Source: Streptomyces dioscori
GTDB lineage: Bacteria; Actinomycetota; Actinomycetes; Streptomycetales; Streptomycetaceae
Length of the DNA: 64,000 nt
NCBI RefSeq assembly: GCF_003024195.1
Contig: NZ_KZ679041.1
Location: forward strand, 1-64,000
Direction: 5' to 3'
Numbering within the stretch: position 1 is the first letter of the stretch; the number at the start of each line of letters is the position of its first letter. This document shows positions 55,345 through 64,000 of the stretch, in pieces. Both the position numbers and the translations under genes were made by a program. The notes under the pieces are model-generated. The model saw nothing but the letters and a program-made list of their open reading frames with translations, ran no database searches and was not told where the DNA came from.

Positions 55345-56853
55345 ATGCACATGAGCGGTGCAAGCGTCGAGTTGACGCAAGGCCTCCAGCTGCTGCACGA
55401 CGGTCCGGTCACCGACGCCTACAACCTGCTCCTCCTCGCCGCCACCGCCTCGCGCACGACCGACCCGGCCCGGTCACGTACGGCTTGCGTACACGCCACG
55501 CTCGCGGCCTGGGCGGGCGGCGACCGCGACGGATACCGCAGAGCCCTCGACGCACTGTGCGACCCCGCCGGTCCCCGGAGCGCCGCGCACCCCGAAGCTC
55601 CCCGAACCGCCGCACCGCACGAAGCGGCCGGCCGTGACCCGGCCGACGCCCTCTGGCGCGACTACCGCGACGGCATGAGCTGCGTGGTGAACGGGGACTT
55701 CCGCCGTGCGAACGCGCTGCTCCGTCCCGTGCTCGACGTCCTGACATCCCGGTCCGAGGCAACCGGCCTGATGTCGGCCGGCACGATCGCCCTCATGCTG
55801 GGCGACCTCGCGACGGCACGCCAGGTGCTCGGCATCGCGCTGGCCACCGCCCGCGCCGCGGGATCGACGGCACTCGTACCCCGCGTCCTTGAGCACCTCG
55901 CCTACGCCGAACTGCGGGAAGGCAGCTACCACCAGGCCCGTGTGCACGCCGAGGCCGGTCTGGAAGCGGCCGGCGAAGGCGGCCAACGCAACGTGGTGGC
56001 CGGTCTGTCGGCCGTGCTCGCGCTGGCCGCCTCGATCGCGGGCGGGCCGGCCACCGTCGCCACGCACGCCCAGGCGGCGCTGCGCACCGCTCACGCGCAC
56101 GGACTCAGCCAGACGAGCACACTCGCCGAATGGGCGCAGGCCCGCGCCGACCTCGGGCACGGCGACGCCGAACATGCCGCCGCCCGCCTGGCACCCCTCG
56201 TCCAGGACGGCCCACGGCAGGGGCACTTCGGCCTCTGGGTGATGGTGGTCCCCTGCTATGTCGAGTCCGCCGTGCTCGCGGGCCACGACGTCGACGCGGC
56301 GGGCCTGATCGACCAGTACGCCGTGTGGGCGGCCATGGGGGCCGATCCGCAGGCACCGGCGTTGCTGGCGCGGTGCCGTGCACTCGTGTCGAGCGACGGG
56401 CGGACCGAGGAACTGTTCACCGAGGCACTGGCGGAACACGAGAAGGCCAACGGTCCCTACGAGCACGGCCGGACCCAGCTCGCCTACGGGATGTGGCTGC
56501 GCCGCAGGCGCCGTCCCGTGGAAGCGCGGCCCCAACTGCGCGCCGCGGTAGTGGGATTCGAGCAGTGCGGGGCGGACGTGTGGGCCGAGCACGCCCGCGC
56601 GGAACTGCGCGCGGCGGGGGACACGCTCACCACCGCACCCGAAACCGGCTCCCTCGGCCTGCTCACCCCCCAGCAGCTGCGCATAGCCCGCTCCGTGGCG
56701 GAGGGCGCGACCAACCGCGAAGTGGCTCAGAAGCTCTCGATCAGCACGCGCACGGTCGAGTACCACCTGCGGAACGTCTTCAGCCAGCTCGGAGTCCGAT
56801 CCCGGGGCGCCCTCACCCGACTTCTCGGTGCGGAACGACCGGGACACTTCTGA
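55345..56853 (+). CDS. LuxR-type transcriptional regulator with helical repeats
   Basis: The 502-residue protein is mostly tetratricopeptide-like helical repeats (for example AGTIALMLGDLATARQVLGIALATA and EHLAYAELREGSYHQARVHAEAGLEA). It ends with a LuxR helix-turn-helix (LLTPQQLRIARSVAEGATNREVAQKLSISTRTVEYHLRNVFSQLGV). There is no nucleotide-binding domain, so it is a short relative of the LAL regulators. AGGGAAC lies before the ATG at 55345. The GTG at 55306 is a less likely start. The stop is 1 bp from the end of the convergent DUF916 gene. It may control the divergent cutinase. Confidence 0.9.
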   Translation: MHMSGASVELTQGLQLLHDGPVTDAYNLLLLAATASRTTDPARSRTACVHATLAAWAGGDRDGYRRALDALCDPAGPRSAAHPEAPRTAAPHEAAGRDPADALWRDYRDGMSCVVNGDFRRANALLRPVLDVLTSRSEATGLMSAGTIALMLGDLATARQVLGIALATARAAGSTALVPRVLEHLAYAELREGSYHQARVHAEAGLEAAGEGGQRNVVAGLSAVLALAASIAGGPATVATHAQAALRTAHAHGLSQTSTLAEWAQARADLGHGDAEHAAARLAPLVQDGPRQGHFGLWVMVVPCYVESAVLAGHDVDAAGLIDQYAVWAAMGADPQAPALLARCRALVSSDGRTEELFTEALAEHEKANGPYEHGRTQLAYGMWLRRRRRPVEARPQLRAAVVGFEQCGADVWAEHARAELRAAGDTLTTAPETGSLGLLTPQQLRIARSVAEGATNREVAQKLSISTRTVEYHLRNVFSQLGVRSRGALTRLLGAERPGHF

Positions 56854-56854
56854 G

Positions 56855-57964
56855 TCAGCGCGTGGCGCGGGCGTCCTGAGTGTCACGGGTGCGGTCCTGC
56901 AGCGCCTGTTCCACCGCGTCGCGCACCCGCGCGTCCTCGCGCTGCTTGCGGCGGGCGCGGGTGCGGCGGCGCAGGACGTACGCGCCCGCGGCCGCGGTCA
57001 GCAGGATGACGATCAGCAGGATGAGGGTCCAGGGCACCGCCCAGCCCGTCGTCGTGGCCTCCACGGGCTTGAGCGAGGTCGTCGAGCCCGCCGCGTCGGT
57101 CAGGGCCGGGGTCACCGTCGCCTTCGCGGTGAGGCGGAGGGCGGGGGTCACGTCGTGGACCGGGACCGTGACCTTCCAGCGCTCGCCGGGGAGCAGCTCC
57201 GGTGGCGCGGCGATCTTCCCGGCGCGGGTCTCCAAGGTGCCGAACGGGCCCGTCAGCGTCACCTTCTGGGCGCCGGAGAGCAGCGCGTTGCCCGTGTTGT
57301 GGAGCGTGTACGTGACCGTCGCGTCGCCCTGGCCGAAGGGGTTGGCCGTGCCGTCGTACTGCACATGCAGGTTCTCCACGGCGAGCGTGGGGTTCAGCGC
57401 GCCGCTCACCCGCAGTTCGATCCGGATGCCGAGGCGGCGGTCGACCGCGATGCCCTCGGTGTCGTCGGACTGCTTGAGCGAGGTGAGGATGCCGCCCACG
57501 TAGTCACCGGGCGTGGCGTCGCGCGGGACGGCGACCGTGAAGGGGATCTCCGCCGTCCTGCCCGGCGCGATCCGCACACCGGTCTTCGTGGCGCGCACCC
57601 AGGCGCCGATCCCCAGGGACTTCTTCTCCCGTGTGAGGAGGTCGAGTTGGCCCTTCTCGGTCGTGTAGCCGTCGGCCGCGTACAGCGCCAGCGTGAGCGC
57701 CTTCTTGCCGTGGTTGGCGACGACCATGGCGTCCTTGACCTGGCTGCCGGGGTTGACGCCGTAGCTGAAGCTGGACCGGTCGTCCCCATACCCGTTCGCG
57801 GCCGTGCGGACCGTCCAAGTCACGTCACCGTCGGCCGCTCGGGCGGACCCCGTCGACGTACCGGCGAACGCGAGAAACGCCAGCAGTACGAGGACCGCGT
57901 GACGCAGGATGATCCGGCGCGGGTCGGCGGACAGTGTGCGGTGGGGTGCTGGGGACGGGGGCAT
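56855..57964 (-). CDS. DUF916 (WxL-partner type) membrane-anchored protein
   Basis: The 369-residue protein has a signal peptide (ILRHAVLVLLAFLAFAGTSTGSARA). A DUF916-like domain follows (about 48-175, TWTVRTAANGYGDDRSSFSYGVNPGSQVKDAMVVANHGKK, then IPFTVAVPRDATPGDYVGGIL), a second beta domain (about 180-300), a membrane helix (VPWTLILLIVILLTAAAGAYVL, about 311-332) and a basic cytoplasmic tail. In Firmicutes this layout is the WxL-interacting protein, which binds peptidoglycan and displays WxL proteins. Its neighbour 128 bp upstream is a phosphatase with a WxL-like end, which supports the same role here. Confidence 0.85.
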   Translation of the reverse strand: MPPSPAPHRTLSADPRRIILRHAVLVLLAFLAFAGTSTGSARAADGDVTWTVRTAANGYGDDRSSFSYGVNPGSQVKDAMVVANHGKKALTLALYAADGYTTEKGQLDLLTREKKSLGIGAWVRATKTGVRIAPGRTAEIPFTVAVPRDATPGDYVGGILTSLKQSDDTEGIAVDRRLGIRIELRVSGALNPTLAVENLHVQYDGTANPFGQGDATVTYTLHNTGNALLSGAQKVTLTGPFGTLETRAGKIAAPPELLPGERWKVTVPVHDVTPALRLTAKATVTPALTDAAGSTTSLKPVEATTTGWAVPWTLILLIVILLTAAAGAYVLRRRTRARRKQREDARVRDAVEQALQDRTRDTQDARATR

Positions 57965-58092
57965 GGCGGGGCTCTCCGGGCTTGGGCGTTACTGGAAGGG
58001 CGAGGGCTGGCAGGGGCGGGGCAGGCGGCCAGGCGGTGCGGTGGCCGCCTGCCCCGCGGGTGGAGCTGGTCAAACGGGTCGAACGGGTGCGA

Positions 58093-60072
58093 TCAGCTGC
58101 TCAGCGCGGTGATCGTCAGGGTGGCGCGGTAGCCGCCCTTCTGGACGCTGTCCGGGATCTTGAGGTCCAGGTCGGCGCCCAGCTTCGCCTTGCCGCGGGC
58201 GTGGCCCTGGTCGGCCGAGCCGAGACCGCGCGAGACGGACAGGCCCTTGCCCTGGTCGTCCCAGCCCGAGGCCACGGAGGCACCGGCCTTCGCGCCCGCG
58301 CCCTGGTCGAGGATGTACGGCGACCAGCCCAGGTAGGAGCCCGGGAACGTCTTGTCGGAGTCCTTGAAGTCGCTCACACCGGCCGACACCGACCACGGGG
58401 AGAGCGTGCGGCGGGTGTCCGTGACGAGAATCGGGTTGATCCTGCCGGCGGCCGTGAAGTGGTCGCCGTTCGTCTCCTTGGCGGTACCGAGGTCCACCAG
58501 ACCGTTGTAGCCGTCGATCGTCCAGCCGAACTCACCCGGCGCCGCGTTCGGCACGTCGACCTGGAGGGACTGGCCGTCACCGTTGTACGGGTGGACGCTG
58601 ACCTTGTCGACGATCGAGCCGACGGGCTGGTCGGCGGTGGTGTTGTTGCACCAGTCGCCGTGCTCCACCTCGGAGTTGGGGGCCGCGCAGGTGCCGCTGC
58701 GGATGTTCTCCACGACGAGCTTCTCGTTGCGGACCTGCACCTTGACGTAGCTGCGGACGTGCTCCTGGTTCTGGACGGAGTTGTACCAGTAGCTGTCCGG
58801 GTTCAGCGGGTCGGCGCCGTTGCCCGCACCGCTCGTACCGCTGCTGTCGGGCTTGGTGATGTCGTAGTACTTCGAGCCCGAGGCCGAGTTGGCGGTCACG
58901 TACAGGACGCCGCCGGGACCCGGGTAGACGTCGGCCGCGCCGGGCTGCTCGTCCTTGTCGGCCTTCTCACCGTTCTTGATGAGGTAGCTGCGCGAATAGC
59001 TGTGGTCGTGGCCCTGGAGCACGATGTCGACGCCCAGCTTGGAGAACGTGGTCGGGAAGTCCACGCGGCGCGCCTTGTTGTCCCCGTCCTTGGCGTGCGA
59101 GGCGGGGGAGTAGATCGAGTGGTGGTAGACGAGCACCTTCCACTTGGCCTCGGAGCCGTGCTGGTTGATGACGTCCGTGACGTACTTGGTGTGCGCCTCG
59201 TCGCCGCCGCCACCCTGCGAGGTGGCGTAGCTGTTGCTGTTCAGGTCGATGAACAGCACATCCTTGTAGATGTACCAGTAGTCGCCGCCCGAGGTGTTGG
59301 AGGCGGGGTTGCCGTTCGAGTAGTACGCGCCCGACCGGTCCGTGTTCGGCGTGGAGAAGTGCTGCTCGTACGCCTTGCCGCCGACGTCGTGGTTGCCGAT
59401 GGTGGCCGCGAACGGCACCTGGCGCAGCTGGTCGGGGGCGAGGAACGCGTTCCACTGGGACTCGTTGTTGGCGCTCTCGACCTGGTCGCCGCCGGAGACG
59501 AGCAGCTCGGCGTCCTTGTTGGCCCTGGTGGCCACGTCGAGGGTGTCCTGCCAGCCCGCCTGGTCCTTCGCGGTGTCGCCGGAGGAGCCGATCTGCGGGT
59601 CGCCGAGGAAGAGGAAGTCGTACTCGCCCTCGAAGTCCTGCGTGCGGAACGCGTACGCGGCCGACCAGTTGCCCTCACTGCCGACGCGGTAGGAGTACGC
59701 GGTGTTCTCCTTGAGGCCGGTGATGGTGGCGTGGCGGTTGTAGCCGCCGCTGGTGGCGATGTTGGCGCCGCCCAGGGCGTCGAACGTGGCGGCGTCGGCG
59801 GGGAACTCACCGGCGCCGAGCTGCGCGGTGGGGGCCACCTGGATCTTCTGCGTGGTGTCGGCCGAGGAGTACCAGCTGACGGTCCGCTGGGTCTCGTTCG
59901 CGCCGACACCGAGGACGATGCCGGTGAGGGTGGCGGAGTCGGCGGCGACCGCGGGGGTCGTGAGTCCGCCACCGCCGAGGGCCAGGATCAGGCCCACGGA
60001 TGCCGCGACGGCGGTGCCCGCCACGCGGCGTCGCATCGGCCTGCCGGCCGGTGCGAAGAGCTTTGTTCTCAT
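58093..60072 (-). CDS. Secreted metallophosphatase with C-terminal WxL-like domain
   Basis: The 659-residue protein has a signal peptide (AGTAVAASVGLILALGGG). A purple-acid-phosphatase N-terminal beta domain is followed by the metallophosphatase core: FLFLGDPQIG, LLVSGGDQVE, TIGNHDVGG, KVLVYHHSIYSP and QGHDHSY, the full set of metal ligands. The last 120 residues (PILVTDTRRTLSPWSVSAGVS to GGYRATLTITALSS) look like a WxL cell-wall domain, with Trp560 in the first motif; the second WxL is degenerate. It would be a phosphatase held on the cell surface by the DUF916 protein encoded next. Reaction and cofactor metals are from family knowledge. Confidence 0.88.
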   Translation of the reverse strand: MRTKLFAPAGRPMRRRVAGTAVAASVGLILALGGGGLTTPAVAADSATLTGIVLGVGANETQRTVSWYSSADTTQKIQVAPTAQLGAGEFPADAATFDALGGANIATSGGYNRHATITGLKENTAYSYRVGSEGNWSAAYAFRTQDFEGEYDFLFLGDPQIGSSGDTAKDQAGWQDTLDVATRANKDAELLVSGGDQVESANNESQWNAFLAPDQLRQVPFAATIGNHDVGGKAYEQHFSTPNTDRSGAYYSNGNPASNTSGGDYWYIYKDVLFIDLNSNSYATSQGGGGDEAHTKYVTDVINQHGSEAKWKVLVYHHSIYSPASHAKDGDNKARRVDFPTTFSKLGVDIVLQGHDHSYSRSYLIKNGEKADKDEQPGAADVYPGPGGVLYVTANSASGSKYYDITKPDSSGTSGAGNGADPLNPDSYWYNSVQNQEHVRSYVKVQVRNEKLVVENIRSGTCAAPNSEVEHGDWCNNTTADQPVGSIVDKVSVHPYNGDGQSLQVDVPNAAPGEFGWTIDGYNGLVDLGTAKETNGDHFTAAGRINPILVTDTRRTLSPWSVSAGVSDFKDSDKTFPGSYLGWSPYILDQGAGAKAGASVASGWDDQGKGLSVSRGLGSADQGHARGKAKLGADLDLKIPDSVQKGGYRATLTITALSS

Positions 60073-60153
60073 GACGTGTCGTTTCTTCTGTTCTGCCGTG
60101 TGCGTGCGGTGTGCACGCAGTGGAGATCGCCAAGCTTTCGGTGCCAGGTAAAC

Positions 60154-60169
60154 CCCGCATAAATGCGGG
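60154..60169 (-). terminator. Small hairpin between HupE and phosphatase genes
   Basis: CCCGCAT, AA and ATGCGGG form a perfect 7-bp inverted repeat 56 bp past the HupE stop and about 80 bp before the phosphatase start. It may be a weak terminator or an operator. Confidence 0.4.
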
Positions 60170-60224
60170 TGCGGGGTCTGCTGAACATCCAGGTGAGCGG
60201 GGTGCGGGGGTGTCGGGTGGGCCC

Positions 60225-61493
60225 TCACAGGCCGAACGTGCGCTGCACGAACCAGATCAGCCCCATGGCGGCGACGCCCGCGCTGATCGTGCCGGTCGCC
60301 CACAGGCCCGCCCGGCGGGAACGGCGCCGCAGGAGGAGAAGGAGCGGGAAGACCACGGCGATGATGGCCAGCTGCACGGCCTCGATGCCGACGTTGAAGA
60401 CGAGCAGCGACCACAGCAGGGTCCACGACCAGGCCGCGTCGATCCCGAGGGCGCCGGCGAAGCCCAGGCCGTGCACCAGGCCGAAGCAGAACACGACACC
60501 CAGGCGCGTCCATCCGGCGCGGTCCAGCGCGAAGTGGCCGCCGTGGCTGCCACGGCCGCCGTCCGGGGCCACCGCCAGGTCGGTGACGTGCACCCCGCGC
60601 TGCCGGATACGCCACAGGTGCCAGCCCGCGACGACGGCGATGGACAGCGCGATGACGGGTTCCACGACGCTCCCCGGCACGTCCACCAGACCGAGGGCGG
60701 CGAGCAGGAACGTCACCGAGTGGGCCAGCGTGAAGCTGGTCGCGGCCAGGACGATCTCGCGTGGTCGCCGCGATCCGGCGATCAGGGCGAGCAGGAACAG
60801 GATGTGATCGACGCCGGTCAGCAGATGTTCGGCGCCCAGACGGAAGAACTCCCAGAAGCGCTCGGTCCAGGCCTGGCCGAGGGAGAAGGACGGATGGGCG
60901 GCGTCGAGGGCGGCGCTGCCACTGCGACCGCCGACGTCGTACGTGGCGATGGTCTTGGTGCCCTTGACGTAGTCCTCGGAGTCCGGGAAGAGGCCACCGC
61001 GGATCTCGTGGTCGACGGTGACATGGCTGTCGGCCGCCTTCCCGCAGGTCCAGTCGAGGGTGAGGAGGGCGTAGGGCACGCCCTCCTCACGGCCCATGCG
61101 GAAACCGTCGGCCGTCTGCTCCGGTCGGCAGGCGGCCTCGCCGGCGCTGACCGTGAAGCGCCGGGTGACGTAGTCGACGACCGTCGCGCGGTGGGCGTCG
61201 AGCGCCGCGGCCTGCGCGTCGGTGTCCCCGGCCTCGAACGCCTCGGTCCCGGCGCGGAAGAGCGGGTCGTCGTGTCCGGCGTCGGCGGCGGACACGACCA
61301 GGAGGTCGTACTCAAGCTTCAGCTCGGTGCGAAGTCGGCCGGCACCGTCACTGCCTCCGCCGCCACTTTCGGTGACATGGACGTACACGGTCGATGTGAA
61401 GCCGTGTGCGGAGGCGGGCCGGGCGAGGCCGAGCAGGATGAGGAACACCGCCACGGCGAGAACGGCCAGGGGGCGGCGAACAGGGTGTGACAT
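60225..61493 (-). CDS. HupE/UreJ-family membrane protein
   Basis: The 422-residue protein has a signal peptide (LAVLAVAVFLILLGLARPASA) and a first part of about 200 residues outside the membrane. At least six membrane segments follow (for example ILFLLALIAGS, AATSFTLAHSVTFLLAALGLV, VIALSIAVVAGWHLW, LGVVFCFGLVHGLGFAGALG, LIFNVGIEAVQLAI with small differences). The HLLTGVDHILFLLALI and FGLVHGLGFAGAL motifs with His residues mark the HupE/UreJ_2 group, linked to metal (nickel or cobalt) transport. AAGGAG lies before the ATG. Role and metal are inferred. Confidence 0.87.
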   Translation of the reverse strand: MSHPVRRPLAVLAVAVFLILLGLARPASAHGFTSTVYVHVTESGGGGSDGAGRLRTELKLEYDLLVVSAADAGHDDPLFRAGTEAFEAGDTDAQAAALDAHRATVVDYVTRRFTVSAGEAACRPEQTADGFRMGREEGVPYALLTLDWTCGKAADSHVTVDHEIRGGLFPDSEDYVKGTKTIATYDVGGRSGSAALDAAHPSFSLGQAWTERFWEFFRLGAEHLLTGVDHILFLLALIAGSRRPREIVLAATSFTLAHSVTFLLAALGLVDVPGSVVEPVIALSIAVVAGWHLWRIRQRGVHVTDLAVAPDGGRGSHGGHFALDRAGWTRLGVVFCFGLVHGLGFAGALGIDAAWSWTLLWSLLVFNVGIEAVQLAIIAVVFPLLLLLRRRSRRAGLWATGTISAGVAAMGLIWFVQRTFGL

Positions 61494-61674
61494 GGGGCTC
61501 CTTGTGGTTGCCCGTGCACCGTCCTGGTCGCGGATGAATCAACGAGGGCCGTTCGGCGAACCGTGGGAGAACACCTGCGCGATCACGGCCGAGCGGATGG
61601 AGATGCTGGTCCGAGGGGGCGCAGGATGTCGACGTACCCACCCCTGTCACGCCCTGTCACGGAGGACGATCCAC

Positions 61675-64000
<2,326 letters not shown>

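Overview
The window is a piece of a high-G+C actinobacterial chromosome, almost certainly Streptomyces. Third-codon positions are nearly all G or C, GTG and TTG starts are common, and the gene families are typical of the genus: DUF397/XRE/anti-sigma-type ATPase sets, many secreted enzymes with ricin-type lectin (CBM13) tails, BrkB, and mycothiol-dependent isomerase. No rRNA, tRNA, CRISPR array or intact insertion sequence was seen.

Layout. (1) 1-3571, minus strand: a sulfate-assimilation operon (sulfite reductase, zinc-ribbon protein, cysH, cysC, start of cysD). It is preceded by an unannotated 27-residue leader peptide and a hairpin. (2) 3699-9213: a GNAT acetyltransferase, a secreted protein, a GAF regulator and an AidB-like acyl-CoA dehydrogenase. 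(3) 9294-17509, minus strand: the most interesting region. A compact five-gene cluster makes 2,3-diaminopropionate (sbnA, sbnB), carries a SyrP/TauD-type Fe(II)/2-oxoglutarate oxygenase, and encodes a nonribosomal peptide synthetase split in two. One half is adenylation-carrier. The other is a carrier followed by three membrane/left-handed-beta-helix units, the layout of the terminal part of poly-amino-acid synthetases of the Pls/PosA type. (4) 17510-22724: a long gene-free stretch with a perfect palindrome, BrkB, an NmrA-like reductase, two AraC-type regulators and a VOC protein. (5) 22865-26443: a DrrAB-like ABC transporter and a DUF4097 protein facing a two-headed regulator across an array of GTTGC half-sites.

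(6) 26877-41084: a carbohydrate region with a LacI regulator, a carboxylesterase, a methionine aminopeptidase/XRE pair, two large secreted proteins sharing an almost identical CBM13 tail, homocysteine methyltransferase, a maleylpyruvate-isomerase-like enzyme, a GH43-CBM13 enzyme and a rhamnogalacturonan-acetylesterase-like protein. This points to plant polysaccharide use. (7) 41239-49806: PEP-mutase-like, NUDIX, cupin, cyclase-like, TetR, secreted nuclease/phosphatase-like and PHP proteins. (8) 49781-56853: DUF397/XRE/ATPase set, WD40-like protein, AraC, protease inhibitor, cutinase and LuxR regulator. (9) 56855-64000: a DUF916 membrane protein next to a secreted phosphatase that ends in a WxL-like domain, a HupE protein, a lipoprotein and a partial beta-galactosidase.

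Repeats are prominent. A 20-bp element (GGGGCGCGGGGAACKGCGCA) occurs 14 times in intergenic DNA, including four copies at an exact 72-bp period. Two short tandem repeats (8-bp and 9-bp units) lie in other intergenic gaps. Starts given here often differ from the longest open frame; they were chosen from Shine-Dalgarno sequences and gene overlaps. All family assignments were made by eye from protein sequence and should be read with the stated confidence.
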